From contig NZ_VNJK01000001.1 of assembly GCF_007786455.1 (NCBI RefSeq), positions 652,673 to 716,672 on the forward strand: DNA of 64,000 nucleotides, given 5' to 3'. The notes below the pieces were generated by a model, which ran no database searches, was not told the origin of the DNA, and saw only the letters and a program-made list of their open reading frames with translations. Every line of letters starts with the position of its first letter. The stretch's first letter is position 1. A program made the translations under genes and the position numbers. This DNA is from Paenibacillus agilis (GTDB lineage: Bacteria > Bacillota > Bacilli > Paenibacillales > Paenibacillaceae). Below, one piece after another: positions 10,318 through 19,632 of the stretch.

Positions 10318-11778
10318 ATGATAAGTCCTTCCGAAGATAGTGTGTTGGACATGGTGGATTGGAAGTCGCAGTATACAAAGAGTTTACGCCAGTTTATGTT
10401 GAACGGCAGCGAGAAAGACTTGGAGACGGCCAGAACAATTGCGAGGACAAGCCAACAAATGAAGCCGTATGACGTATTAACCCTTCATGAAGATACGATG
10501 ACTATGATGATGTCACATGTGGAATGGAATGAAGCTGCAAAGATGCTGCATCGATCTTATGTCTATTTTGTGGAATGCTTGTCCGTCATTCAGATGGAAC
10601 AAGGGAGCAAGGAGGGGGAGTTTTTGGCTATCAACCCTATTCGGGAACCTTGGATGCAACCTAGTCGTGCTCTATTTGCCGGGGACTTCAACCAGAACAA
10701 GTACGAAAATGTACTGCAGCAGATGGACTGTGCTATCGTATTGTTCGATGAAGACGGCACTCTTTCATTTGTTAATGTTGCTACCGCCAAGTTACTTCAA
10801 GTTCCGCGCAAACAATTAGTCGGCTGTACGCTAATTGAACTCATGCGTCATCCGTTAATTCAACGTGATAAACGGAAATTGATGATCCGAGTATTCCGCG
10901 AGACTATCCAAAGGAGAAAGCGCTATCATGAAATAACGGATCGTCAAGGAAGGACTTTTCTCGTGACGTTCACTCACGGTGAACAGATGGACGGAGATTT
11001 CTTATTCAGTATTAAAGACGTGTCTGATTATAAGCGGATCGAACAGACGGCTGTACAAAATGATAAGCTGGCGATACTAGGTAAGATTGCGGCGGCGATT
11101 GCTCATGAAATACGGAACCCGTTAACATCCATTCGCGGGTTTATTCAACTGCTAAGGCCTCATTTGATGAACTTAGGTAAAGAAGAATACGCACGCATCA
11201 TACTGGCTGAAATTGATCGAGCCAATGATATCATTTTCGAATTTCTTAACTCTTCTAAGCCGACGGCTCCTCTTACGACAGAGGTTCCGATTTCGTCTTT
11301 GCTGCGAGAAGTGGTGCTTTTGACAGAAAGCGAGGCTTTAATGAAGGGCTGTGAAATAGAATGGATGGAACATGCGTCAGAACAGCCTCTTACGGTATCT
11401 ATAGACGTAAAGCAAATCAAGCAAGTGTTTCTTAATATGATACGCAATGCAATCGATGCCATTGTTGAGGTGGCACATCTACGCAAAGGTACCATTCAAA
11501 TTCATGCCGCGAAAGACGGCAAGTATGTTGCTGTAACGATACGAGACAACGGACAAGGGATGGACGAACGGACCCTTGAGCGACTGTTCGATCCTTTCTT
11601 TACAACGAAAAATGAAGGGACAGGCTTGGGGCTGTCTGTCAGCTATCGCATTATCCGGAATCATGGTGGAGTTATAGAAGTGGATAGTCAACAAGAAGAA
11701 TGGACTCAATTCGTTATTCGATTGCCTATTACAATCGGTGATCATACCCGACCTTCTTCTTCGCTTGGAGAATGGTAA
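10318..11778 (+). CDS. PAS-domain sensor histidine kinase (sporulation-kinase type)
   Basis: 486 residues, cytoplasmic. Residues 1-100 are helical and resemble the RsbU/RsbR N-terminal fold (YTKSLRQFMLNGSEKDLETA ... LHEDTM ... AAKMLHRSYVYFVE). A PAS domain follows (about 118-235), then HisKA with the phosphoacceptor His in AHEIRNPLTSIRGF, and HATPase_c with the N box NMIRNAIDAI, G1 DNGQGMDERT and G2 GTGLGLSVSYRII. This is the layout of KinA/KinE-type kinases feeding Spo0F. The ATG at 10318 has GAGGTGATC just upstream and is preferred to the GTG at 10297. No response regulator is adjacent, so it is an orphan kinase. A Spo0A box candidate lies upstream. Confidence 0.88.
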   Translation: MISPSEDSVLDMVDWKSQYTKSLRQFMLNGSEKDLETARTIARTSQQMKPYDVLTLHEDTMTMMMSHVEWNEAAKMLHRSYVYFVECLSVIQMEQGSKEGEFLAINPIREPWMQPSRALFAGDFNQNKYENVLQQMDCAIVLFDEDGTLSFVNVATAKLLQVPRKQLVGCTLIELMRHPLIQRDKRKLMIRVFRETIQRRKRYHEITDRQGRTFLVTFTHGEQMDGDFLFSIKDVSDYKRIEQTAVQNDKLAILGKIAAAIAHEIRNPLTSIRGFIQLLRPHLMNLGKEEYARIILAEIDRANDIIFEFLNSSKPTAPLTTEVPISSLLREVVLLTESEALMKGCEIEWMEHASEQPLTVSIDVKQIKQVFLNMIRNAIDAIVEVAHLRKGTIQIHAAKDGKYVAVTIRDNGQGMDERTLERLFDPFFTTKNEGTGLGLSVSYRIIRNHGGVIEVDSQQEEWTQFVIRLPITIGDHTRPSSSLGEW

Positions 11779-11829
11779 GTTCGATATGATATAATAGAAG
11801 ACATCATAAGAAGATAAAGGGTGATAATG

Positions 11830-13350
11830 ATGGTTAAGCTCACGAATGCAGAAGCACTTCAACACGTAACGATCCATGTTAGCTCTTCACTACAACAATC
11901 AGTAGAAGCGGATGCCGTCATTGCAATAGCGACCAAAGCGGAATGGTTAAATGGAACGATGAATGTTCCTGGATCTGCAATTTGTAAGCAGTCGATAGAG
12001 ACAGGTGTTATTAAGGCACAAGCAGGAAGCGTTCATGTATTTCCAGCAGGTGAGGGAAATGTACGTTTCTTAATAGCAATTGTTCGTTCCGAACATGGAT
12101 GGACAACGGAAGAACTGCGCTGTGCTTTTGCGAAAGCAGCAAGAGAAGCGATTAGGTTGAAGGCGGCTCATCCAGCTATATTTGTATCCCATGAGTTTGC
12201 TGTAATTACGCCTGAGAAGCGGACAGCTGCAGTAGCTCAAGCTGTGGTAGAGGGTTCCTTGTTAGGAGCTTATCAACGTGAAACGTACAAGAAGGAAGCC
12301 GAGGCTCTACATCATTTGCAATCTATAGAACTGTTTGGAGCTGTTCTGGACCATGAACAATGGAAAGCTGGTGCAGAACGTGGACATGCTTATGCGATTG
12401 GTACGACGATTGCGAGAGACTTAACCAATTTGCCAGGTAATGAGCTCTACCCATCCACATTAGCTGACATAGCAGCTCGTATAGCAGATACGTATAAGTT
12501 GGAAATAGAAGTGCTAGATGAAATCCAGCTTGAGGCTAAAGGCATGGGCGGTATTATCGGTGTAGGCAAAGCGAGTGTAAACCCACCACGACTTATCGTG
12601 CTTAAGTACCAGGGTAAAGAGGAATGGACAGATGTGCTTGGGCTTGTGGGCAAAGGCATTACTTTTGATACCGGCGGTATTTCGTTAAAACGTGCAGATG
12701 GCATGGAAGAAATGATATGTGATATGGGCGGCTCAGCAACTGTTCTAGGTACGATGGCGACGATCGGACGTTTGCGTCCTAAGAAGAACGTTATTTGTGT
12801 CATTGCATCTGCAGAGAACATGCCTGGTGGCAATGCTTTGAAACCGGGGGATATCGTAAAGACCTACAGCGGACGCACTATTGAGGTCATTAATACGGAT
12901 GCTGAAGGACGAGTGGTCTTGTCTGATGCGATGACCTATGCGAAGGAACTTGGAGCATCGAAGCTTATCGATGTTGCAACATTGACAGGGGCGGCAATCG
13001 TAGCATTTGGCGATGTTACGACAGCTGCGGTTACGAATGATGAGCCTTTATTAAATGAGGTGCTTGCAGCATCGATGCGAGCGGGCGAGCATGTATGGGC
13101 GCTTCCATCACATAAGGAATACTGGGATTTGTTAAAGAGTGATGTAGCGGATGTTCGTAACAGTTGTGGACGCGGTGGTGGAACGATAACGGGCGGATTG
13201 TTTATTGGAACTTTTGCTGACGGCCTGCCTTGGGTTCATCTAGATATTGCCGGAACTGCTTATTTGAAAAAATCACGTGGCGTTAATCCAAAAGGCGCAA
13301 CAGGCGTAATGGTGCGTACACTTGCGGAGACGATTTATCCTTACGTGTAA
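11830..13350 (+). CDS. pepA: Leucyl aminopeptidase (M17)
   Basis: About 506 residues; cytosolic two-metal aminopeptidase that removes N-terminal residues from peptides. The C-terminal catalytic domain shows KGITFDTGGISLK (metal-binding Lys and Asp), DMGGSATVLGTM, ENMPGGNALKPGD, the family signature NTDAEGRVVLSDA, and the later IAGTAYL block. The N-terminal domain is typical for M17 and the length is normal. GTG 11821, ATG 11827 and ATG 11830 are all in frame; the AAAGGGTG ribosome site at 11816-11823 best fits 11827 or 11830. It lies about 50 bp after the kinase and may be read from the same promoter. Confidence 0.96.
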   Translation: MVKLTNAEALQHVTIHVSSSLQQSVEADAVIAIATKAEWLNGTMNVPGSAICKQSIETGVIKAQAGSVHVFPAGEGNVRFLIAIVRSEHGWTTEELRCAFAKAAREAIRLKAAHPAIFVSHEFAVITPEKRTAAVAQAVVEGSLLGAYQRETYKKEAEALHHLQSIELFGAVLDHEQWKAGAERGHAYAIGTTIARDLTNLPGNELYPSTLADIAARIADTYKLEIEVLDEIQLEAKGMGGIIGVGKASVNPPRLIVLKYQGKEEWTDVLGLVGKGITFDTGGISLKRADGMEEMICDMGGSATVLGTMATIGRLRPKKNVICVIASAENMPGGNALKPGDIVKTYSGRTIEVINTDAEGRVVLSDAMTYAKELGASKLIDVATLTGAAIVAFGDVTTAAVTNDEPLLNEVLAASMRAGEHVWALPSHKEYWDLLKSDVADVRNSCGRGGGTITGGLFIGTFADGLPWVHLDIAGTAYLKKSRGVNPKGATGVMVRTLAETIYPYV

Positions 13351-13375
13351 TAGCGAAAGGTGAGTTGGAAACAAG

Positions 13376-13405
13376 AAGGAGAGGCCATTATTATGACCTC
13401 TCCTT
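13376..13405. terminator. Hairpin between pepA and the DMT transporter gene
   Basis: AAGGAGAGG (13376-13384) pairs perfectly with CCTCTCCTT (13397-13405) around a 12-base loop. It sits between convergent genes and probably ends both transcripts, although neither side has a long T run. Confidence 0.55.
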
Positions 13406-13420
13406 CATCCAATTCTATAA

Positions 13421-14413
13421 TCAGGTATGTTGAGCTACACTTGATCGGGATGGAGTCTTGCTCTTTTTCTCATGTATCGTCGCTTGTAAGTTAGATTGCG
13501 CTCTGCGACTTGCTACATTATCTACGATGAGTGCACAAGTAATGATGACGGTTCCTAGTATTTCTGCTGCAGATACTTGATAGCCCTGAATGATGGAAAT
13601 GATGAACGTTGTTGCAGGGACAAAGTTGATGAACAGCATACCGTTTACAGGCGTCAAAAGTTCAATGCCTTTAAGCCAGCACAGCAATGCCAACAATCCT
13701 GCTATGAAAATCATGAAAGACATTTCGGGCCAGACCACGGTTAGTTCACTGACTGCAGGTGCTTGAATCTGATCAAATGCTGATAAGATAAGTACGACGA
13801 TGAGGGAAGTTGCTGACCCATATACGCAAGTTAATGTCGAAATTCGGAGTGCAGACCAACCTTTAAATTGTCCACATGATATGGTGTAAATCACCCAGCC
13901 GACAACAGCTATAAAGATAGCTAATAGTGGAATTGGCTTGAATTCACCACTGCTAAACATCCCCAAGTCCCCTTTTGTTACGACGAAGAGAACACCGATA
14001 AATGCTGCAATTACACACCCTAGTGTAATCATGCGCGGCCGCTTGCGAGTTACTGCCCATACGATTAGAACCGCAAGCATTGGCATAAATGACTCCATAA
14101 TGGAGGCTAATAATACTCCTGACTTTCCTAGTTCCTTCTGTCCCCAAAAGATACCGAAATTATAAACGGTAAAGGCAAACGTACCAGACATCCACAGCAA
14201 GAAGAATCGACCTTCCGCGCGGAATGCTTGTCGTCCCTCTTTCCAAAGGAGCAAAAAGATGAGTAGTGCGGATACGGATACATAACGAATGGTTGAGAAC
14301 CAAAATGGATCTAAATGATGCAGGGCGCTTTCTGCAATAGGGAACATAGCTCCCCAAGCTACAGCTGCAATAAAGCAGTATAGAGCACCTTTCCATAGAC
14401 GTGACGCCGACAT
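13421..14413 (-). CDS. DMT-superfamily transporter, two EamA domains
   Basis: 330 residues with about ten hydrophobic segments arranged as two EamA repeats (first WGAMFPIAESALHHLDP, second starting near residue 155). Proteins of this type are inner-membrane exporters of amino acids or other metabolites; the substrate cannot be read from sequence. The C-terminal tail is hydrophilic and basic. AGGAGTGA lies upstream of the ATG at 14413. The gene is divergent from a LysR-type regulator 155 bp away, the usual arrangement for regulator-controlled exporters. Confidence 0.88.
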   Translation of the reverse strand: MSASRLWKGALYCFIAAVAWGAMFPIAESALHHLDPFWFSTIRYVSVSALLIFLLLWKEGRQAFRAEGRFFLLWMSGTFAFTVYNFGIFWGQKELGKSGVLLASIMESFMPMLAVLIVWAVTRKRPRMITLGCVIAAFIGVLFVVTKGDLGMFSSGEFKPIPLLAIFIAVVGWVIYTISCGQFKGWSALRISTLTCVYGSATSLIVVLILSAFDQIQAPAVSELTVVWPEMSFMIFIAGLLALLCWLKGIELLTPVNGMLFINFVPATTFIISIIQGYQVSAAEILGTVIITCALIVDNVASRRAQSNLQATIHEKKSKTPSRSSVAQHT

Positions 14414-14526
14414 TTTTTACATTCACTCCTAGCATATACACTTTTTATTTATATGATTGCTACTATTTTCAATAACATCATAAGTGGCTACAGCTATCTT
14501 GTAAAATAATTATAAGTGATTTAAAG

Positions 14527-14543
14527 TATCATTATTAATGATA
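14527..14543. promoter_or_regulatory. 17-bp palindrome, LysR-type operator candidate
   Basis: TATCATTA-T-TAATGATA is a perfect inverted repeat with 8-base arms, 26 bp before the start of the LysR gene and in the divergent promoter region shared with the DMT transporter. It fits the size and AT-rich character of a LysR-type recognition site. Confidence 0.55.
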
Positions 14544-14568
14544 TCAAGTGTCATCGGAGAGGTGCATT

Positions 14569-15465
14569 ATGGAAATAAGCGATATGCAAATCTTTATGGA
14601 AGTGGCAAAACAAGGTAGTGTGAGTAAGGCTGCAGAGCAGCTTGGATATGTACAATCGAATGTAACCGCACGTATACGCTCATTGGAAAAAGAAATGGGC
14701 AGACCGTTGTTTCAACGACATCGCCGTGGCATGACTTTGAATCCAGAAGGTCGAAAGTTGCTCGTTTATGCGGAAAGAATGACGATGCTGATGAATGAAA
14801 TGCATAAAGCCTTTCAAAACCCAGATGATCCAGCTGGCATGCTAAAGATTGGTTCTGTGGAGACTGTTGTTGGCTTGCCTGACATATTGAATCTTTTCTA
14901 TCGCAGATATGCGAACGTAGATATTTCTTTAGTTACAGGTGTTACAGAATCCCTGACGGAAGAAGTTCAACAGCTGAAGCTGGATGGAGCATTTGTATCC
15001 GGTCCTGTAGATGTTCCAAATATTGAACAGCACGTAGTTTTTGAGGAAGAGCTTGTACTCGTATGCAGTCAGAGCAGAGAGGAACTGAATGCAAACACGA
15101 AAATAGAGCAATTGCTGCATCTGCCCTTGCTCGTGTTCCGCCGTGGCTGCGGTTACCGTTCCAAACTGGAGAAATGGATGCAGAGTGAAGGGGTAACACC
15201 GATAAAGGTAATGGAATTCGGTACACTCGAGACGATTATTGGCACAGTCGTTGCAGGTTTGGGGATCACATTGGTGCCTCGTGCGGCTGTGCATAAATTG
15301 GAACGTGAAGGTTTGGTTACTTTGTTCTCTATTCCTGAATTATTTCGCCAAGTGTCTGTTGTTTATATACGTCGCTCTGATGCTTATATGGGAGAAGTAG
15401 AGCGTCGTTTTCTTGAGACGATAACAGAAGTGAGAGCAAAGCGACTTGCTGCCTTGTATGAGTAA
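14569..15465 (+). CDS. LysR-family transcriptional regulator
   Basis: 298 residues. The N-terminal winged helix-turn-helix reads MQIFMEVAKQGSVSKAAEQL followed by VTARIRSLEKEMGRPLFQR and RGMTLNPEGRKLLVYA, which is diagnostic. The C-terminal 200 residues form the periplasmic-binding-like effector domain. The ATG at 14569 has GAGAGGTG upstream; a GTG at 14548 would add seven residues without a ribosome site. Likely target is the divergent DMT transporter gene and its own promoter. Confidence 0.93.
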   Translation: MEISDMQIFMEVAKQGSVSKAAEQLGYVQSNVTARIRSLEKEMGRPLFQRHRRGMTLNPEGRKLLVYAERMTMLMNEMHKAFQNPDDPAGMLKIGSVETVVGLPDILNLFYRRYANVDISLVTGVTESLTEEVQQLKLDGAFVSGPVDVPNIEQHVVFEEELVLVCSQSREELNANTKIEQLLHLPLLVFRRGCGYRSKLEKWMQSEGVTPIKVMEFGTLETIIGTVVAGLGITLVPRAAVHKLEREGLVTLFSIPELFRQVSVVYIRRSDAYMGEVERRFLETITEVRAKRLAALYE

Positions 15466-15502
15466 AGCAAGCAGGGAATGTAAAAGTGGAGTGTGATTCA
15501 CG

Positions 15503-16600
15503 ATGCGTCGAATGGTTACCGGCCTTTTATCTTTATTTGTAATCACATTGCTAGCAAGCTGTACGATGGGGGACAGTGGTGCTGCTAGGCTACGGCCAAC
15601 CAACACGAATGCTTTTCATAATGGTGATACACAGCATCAAACGGATAGGAGCTCGTGGAAGTTCATGTCTCTCGATAAGGCTGGGTTTAATAGGGAGGCA
15701 TTGGATACGATAAAGCTGCGTTTGGAGAGCATGCCTGTTTATGCGATGGTAGTCGTAAAAGATGGATTTATCGTGGATGAATATTATAAGGAAGGTTACG
15801 ATGCGAATACAAGATTCCCGATAAATTCTGTTACGAAGAGCATTACGTCCGCGTTAGTAGGGATCGCCTTGGAAGAGAAGCTTATCGAGGGTGCTGACGA
15901 TCTTGTGGCAGATTATTTCCCCCGATGGAAACAAGATTCTGAGCCGCGCAATGATAAGATGACGATTAGGCATTTGCTTACGATGAGTACAGGCTTAGAT
16001 TGGCCGGAGTGGAGTGAATGGGATTACGGTGTGGAACCGATGATCTATAGCAGTGATTGGGTTTCGTTTGTCCTTAATAGGCCTATGACTGAAAATCCAG
16101 GTATGAAGTTTAGCTATAATACAGGTGCTTCCCAGCTTTTGTCTGCTATCATTCATAAGCAATATGGAGAAAGTCTTCAGACGTACGCTACCCGTAAACT
16201 GTTTAAGCCCTTGGGCATTCGTGATGTGTTCTGGTTGACAGGTCCTAATCAAATGAGCGCTGGCGGACTAGGGATGGAAATGGTTCCTCGCGATATGGCC
16301 AAGTTCGGTCAATTATATTTGAATGGTGGAGAATGGGAAGGGCATCAGATTGTTCCGAAGACATGGGTTACTCACTCAACATCGAAGCATTCGAAAGGGG
16401 CTCTATGGTTCGGCAGCTACGGTTACCATTGGTGGGTACGCTCGATGGCGGGTGTACAGGCTTATTTTGCAATGGGGCAGGCAGGACAGTATATATTTGT
16501 TGTCCCGGAAAAGAAGCTAGTCCTAGTATTTACGAGTAATTTGGCGGATTCTAGTGCATTGATTCCTTATGCTGAAGAAATTGTCGAGTCTGCTTACTAA
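15503..16600 (+). CDS. Serine hydrolase of the beta-lactamase class C / penicillin-binding-protein family, lipoprotein
   Basis: 365 residues. A lipoprotein signal peptide with lipobox LLASC (Cys near residue 20) predicts anchoring to the outer face of the membrane. The catalytic SxxK motif is SVTKS near residue 112, the second motif is YNT near residue 208, and HWW near residue 311 lies in the third-motif region. Members act as esterases or D-amino-acid peptidases; true beta-lactamase activity is not implied. The length is normal. It starts 37 bp after the LysR gene, on the same strand. Confidence 0.85.
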   Translation: MRRMVTGLLSLFVITLLASCTMGDSGAARLRPTNTNAFHNGDTQHQTDRSSWKFMSLDKAGFNREALDTIKLRLESMPVYAMVVVKDGFIVDEYYKEGYDANTRFPINSVTKSITSALVGIALEEKLIEGADDLVADYFPRWKQDSEPRNDKMTIRHLLTMSTGLDWPEWSEWDYGVEPMIYSSDWVSFVLNRPMTENPGMKFSYNTGASQLLSAIIHKQYGESLQTYATRKLFKPLGIRDVFWLTGPNQMSAGGLGMEMVPRDMAKFGQLYLNGGEWEGHQIVPKTWVTHSTSKHSKGALWFGSYGYHWWVRSMAGVQAYFAMGQAGQYIFVVPEKKLVLVFTSNLADSSALIPYAEEIVESAY

Positions 16601-16710
16601 ATGGTGGTTTCTTAAAGAAGAAGACTTTGTTACAATTTGATCTTTTGCTTTGCTTTCTAGGTTGCTATCCAGTAAAATGAAGAAAATTAAAAAACAAAGG
16701 GGACAGCGAG

Positions 16711-17661
16711 ATGAAAACAAATCATTGCAAGATTGTTGACTGTACTGTTCGTGATGGAGGTCTCGTCAATAATTGGGACTTCAGTGTCGAATTTGTGCAA
16801 GATCTGTACGCTTCACTTAATGCAGCTGGCGTCGACTACATGGAGATAGGATACAAAAATTCTCCTAAGTTGATGAAAGGTTCTGAAGCAGCTGGTCCTT
16901 GGCGTTTCTTGAATGAGGATTTCTTGAACAAAGTGATTCCGAACAAAGGCAATACGAAGCTTTCTGCACTTGTTGATATTGGCCGTGTAGATGAGAATGA
17001 TATTTTGCCTCGTTCCGAAAGCTTGCTGGACCTTATTCGTGTCGCTTGTTATATCAAGGATGTCGACAAAGGGTTAGATCTTGTGCAAAAGTTCCACGAC
17101 CTTGGTTACGAAACGACAATCAATATTATGGCCTTGTCCAATGTAATGGATAATGACTTGGTAGAGGCGTTCCAAATGATTAAAGAAAGCCCTGTCGATG
17201 TGGTGTATATTGTCGACTCGTATGGAAGTCTCGATCATAACGATTTTACGTTCCTCGTGAACAAGTTCCAAGAACATTTGCCAAATAAGCGTCTAGGTGT
17301 ACATACACATAACAATATGCAATTGGCATTCTCCAATACGCTTGTTGCAGCTGAACTTGGTGTTGAACTTCTTGATGCTTCCGTCTACGGCATGGGTCGT
17401 GGAGCGGGCAATTGTCCAACAGAACTGTTGTTGACACATTTGAAAAATACAAAATACCATCTTCGACCTTCATTAGGATTCATTCAAAAACATATGATTG
17501 CGATGCGTGAGAAATGGGAGTGGGGATATTTAATTCCTTACTTAGTTACAGGTACATTGGACGAGCATCCTCGTTCCGCAATGGCGTTGCTAGCTTCGTC
17601 AGATCGTGATAAATATGAGGAATTTTATGATCGAATGATGACTCCTGAAGGCAGTTTTTGA
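16711..17661 (+). CDS. Aldolase catalytic domain protein (DRE-TIM metallolyase family)
   Basis: 316 residues. The N-terminal DCTVRDGGLVNNWDFS is the DRE-type metal-binding and catalytic loop; GVHTHNNMQLAFSNTLVAAE contains the metal-binding HxH pair, and DASVYGMGRGAGNCPTEL closes the barrel. The family includes homocitrate synthase, isopropylmalate synthase, HMG-CoA lyase and 4-hydroxy-2-oxovalerate aldolase. The second half lacks the allosteric domain of the synthases, so a lyase/aldolase is likelier. It is monocistronic with AAAGGGG before the ATG. The exact substrate is unknown. Confidence 0.8.
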   Translation: MKTNHCKIVDCTVRDGGLVNNWDFSVEFVQDLYASLNAAGVDYMEIGYKNSPKLMKGSEAAGPWRFLNEDFLNKVIPNKGNTKLSALVDIGRVDENDILPRSESLLDLIRVACYIKDVDKGLDLVQKFHDLGYETTINIMALSNVMDNDLVEAFQMIKESPVDVVYIVDSYGSLDHNDFTFLVNKFQEHLPNKRLGVHTHNNMQLAFSNTLVAAELGVELLDASVYGMGRGAGNCPTELLLTHLKNTKYHLRPSLGFIQKHMIAMREKWEWGYLIPYLVTGTLDEHPRSAMALLASSDRDKYEEFYDRMMTPEGSF

Positions 17662-17708
17662 TCAAAAGAAATGACTTAAATCATCTATGATTGAGCTATT
17701 ATATAGAG

Positions 17709-17755
17709 GCACTATTTCTATCTTTGCATAGGCAGAGTTGAAATGGTGCTTTTTT
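17709..17755 (+). terminator. Intrinsic terminator after the aldolase-like gene
   Basis: GCACTATTTC (17709-17718) pairs with GAAATGGTGC (17740-17749) with one G-T wobble and is followed by six T. The remainder of 17662-17974, up to the LacI gene, holds a TTGTCAA/TTGACAA inverted repeat (17758-17764 and 17790-17796) and the LacI promoter. Confidence 0.8.
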
Positions 17756-17895
17756 CATTGTCAAACATACGCAAAAAATGTCATATTAGTTGACAAAAAT
17801 ATAGTCCAACCGTACAGGTGGATAGGTATTTTTACTTATTATTCGATAAAAATGTATAAAACCTCCTTTTTTCAGCGGATATTTGCTTCATTTTG

Positions 17896-17924
17896 TTGGA
17901 ATTTTGGTTGACATTGTATATGAT
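17896..17924 (+). promoter_or_regulatory. Sigma-A promoter candidate for the LacI gene
   Basis: TTGGAA (17896-17901), a 17-base spacer and TATGAT (17919-17924), about 50 bp before the LacI-family start. Confidence 0.55.
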
Positions 17925-17974
17925 TAGAGGGACAAACTTCAAATCCATAGATTACAGACGAGGAGAGTAGAAGC

Positions 17975-18991
17975 ATGAAAGTCAGTATTTTTGACGTAGC
18001 TAAAAAAGCTGGCTTGTCCGTTGTAACCGTTTCTCGTGTGTTAAACAATGCTAAGACGGTGCGCGAGAAAAATAGGCAAAAGGTTCTTCAAGCGATGAAA
18101 GAACTGAACTATCATCCTAACGCAGCGGCACGCAGCTTGGCAAAAGGTAAAACGGGTGTAATTGGCGTCATCGTTACGACCCTTCAAGATTCATTTTTAG
18201 ATACAGTAGTACAGCATATTTCAAGCCACTTGAAACAATACAGCTATTACTTAGCCATATCGGTAGCGAATTACCCAACAGAAGTTGGTGCTGGTAAGGA
18301 GCTTATTCAAGAAGATCGCGTAGATGGTTTGCTCGTGTTGGCAGCTGTCCATGAAGAAGACTACGTGAATGAATTACGCAGGCGTAAGATTCCATTCGTA
18401 CTTATTGATTGTCAAAATATCCAGCCCTCCTTCTCCTCTGTTCTCGTAGATAACTTTCAAGGTGGATATGAGGCAACGAAACACCTTATTGACCTAGGAC
18501 ACACTTCCATTGCTCATATTAAAGGCTCAGATTATTTCTTAAGTGCAATCGAGCGGGAAAGAGGTTTCCGTTACGCGTTAAGTGAAGCGGGGCTCAAGCC
18601 ATTTGCCGTTGAATTTGGCCAGTTCACTATTACTTCTGGCTACGATGCAGTTCAGAAGTGGCTGCAAGAAGGAAGTCTTCCTACAGCGGTGTTTGCAGCA
18701 GATGATTTCACAGCGATTGGAGTTATCAACGCTTTAACTGAAAAAGGCTATCAGGTTCCCCGCGATATGTCAGTAATCGGTTATGACGATCAATTAATGT
18801 TTGCTGAGCTGCGTCCGCATTTGACGACGATGAAGCAGCCAGCAGAACAATTGGCTCGCCATGCAGTAGATGTGCTGATGCGCCAAATTAACGGTACAAA
18901 CAAACGCAATATTACCGTTCGCTTTGAGCCAGAGCTGCTTATCAGAGAGACGACGGCTCCTGTGGCGAGTCACCAACTTACGCATTCATAG
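17975..18991 (+). CDS. LacI/GalR-family transcriptional regulator
   Basis: 338 residues. The DNA-binding headpiece is clear: IFDVAKKAGLSVVTVSRVLN, then YHPNAAARSLAKGKTGVIG with the hinge helix. The rest is a periplasmic-binding-protein-like sugar-binding core (DGLLVLAA, GYEATKHLIDLGH, TAVFAADDFTAIGVINAL, VIGYDDQLMFAELRP). GAGGAG lies upstream of the ATG. No sugar transport or utilisation operon is adjacent, so the regulated genes are unknown; a role in global carbon control is possible but the sequence does not show it. Confidence 0.93.
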   Translation: MKVSIFDVAKKAGLSVVTVSRVLNNAKTVREKNRQKVLQAMKELNYHPNAAARSLAKGKTGVIGVIVTTLQDSFLDTVVQHISSHLKQYSYYLAISVANYPTEVGAGKELIQEDRVDGLLVLAAVHEEDYVNELRRRKIPFVLIDCQNIQPSFSSVLVDNFQGGYEATKHLIDLGHTSIAHIKGSDYFLSAIERERGFRYALSEAGLKPFAVEFGQFTITSGYDAVQKWLQEGSLPTAVFAADDFTAIGVINALTEKGYQVPRDMSVIGYDDQLMFAELRPHLTTMKQPAEQLARHAVDVLMRQINGTNKRNITVRFEPELLIRETTAPVASHQLTHS

Positions 18992-19074
18992 ATTACATAC
19001 ACCATGAAGAAAAGAGTCCACACGCGTGGTTGGCTTTCAGATTAAAGTTAATCTTTTTTATCATATTAGTAGGT

Positions 19075-19106
19075 AAGGCCAGCTAGAAATGTCTAGCTGG
19101 CCTTTT
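19075..19106 (+). terminator. Intrinsic terminator after the LacI gene
   Basis: AAGGCCAGCTAGA (19075-19087) and TCTAGCTGGCCTT (19092-19104) form a perfect 13-bp stem with a 4-base loop and a T run. Confidence 0.9.
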
Positions 19107-19162
19107 TATTGTGAACAGACAACAATCGCCTTTAAGAATAGCTTAAAATCAGCAAGTATCCC

Positions 19163-19618
19163 ATGCTTATCCATGTCGTGATGCATACGCTATTTCATAA
19201 CTCGAACATAGTGAGTGAGGGATGGGATGTGCTCAAATTTCTCGATACACGCCATCTGCCTTACGGCTCTTTTCAACCTATTTTACCTGACGTGAAGGAA
19301 CATACCTTTGGCTGGATGTGTCTTCATGGAGCGGAGTTGGGAGAATGGACGGGCATCCAGATGGAGATAGACTGGGCAAAAGTAAAAGAAGCGGATTTAG
19401 GCGAGCTTGAACTGCTTATTAGGCTTCATCATGCGCAAGGTCCACTTGTCTACCAGGCAACAGAGACTTGCCATGAGAAAGGGACCTTGTTTGTAGACTA
19501 TGAGACTCGGGCAGAACAATCTGGGGATGCTACTTATTTTTTTTCATTTATTTCACGCACGAATAGTGCTGTCGTACATGGGCCTATCGAAATTCGGGGA
19601 TACATTGAGCAATCCTAG
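19163..19618 (+). CDS. Hypothetical protein
   Basis: 151 residues as drawn from the ATG at 19163, which has no ribosome site. The in-frame GTG at 19229 follows GAGGGATGGGAT and would give about 129 residues (VLKFLDTRHLPYGSFQP...); this may be the true start. The protein has no membrane segment or signal peptide. Blocks such as HTFGWMCLHGAELGEWTG and FFSFISRTNSAVVHGPIEI suggest a beta-rich small domain. I do not recognise the family. It stands alone between the LacI terminator and the convergent DUF1796 gene, with 14 bp between the stops and no clear terminator. Confidence 0.6.
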   Translation: MLIHVVMHTLFHNSNIVSEGWDVLKFLDTRHLPYGSFQPILPDVKEHTFGWMCLHGAELGEWTGIQMEIDWAKVKEADLGELELLIRLHHAQGPLVYQATETCHEKGTLFVDYETRAEQSGDATYFFSFISRTNSAVVHGPIEIRGYIEQS

Positions 19619-19632
19619 CGCTGACGAAGTAG

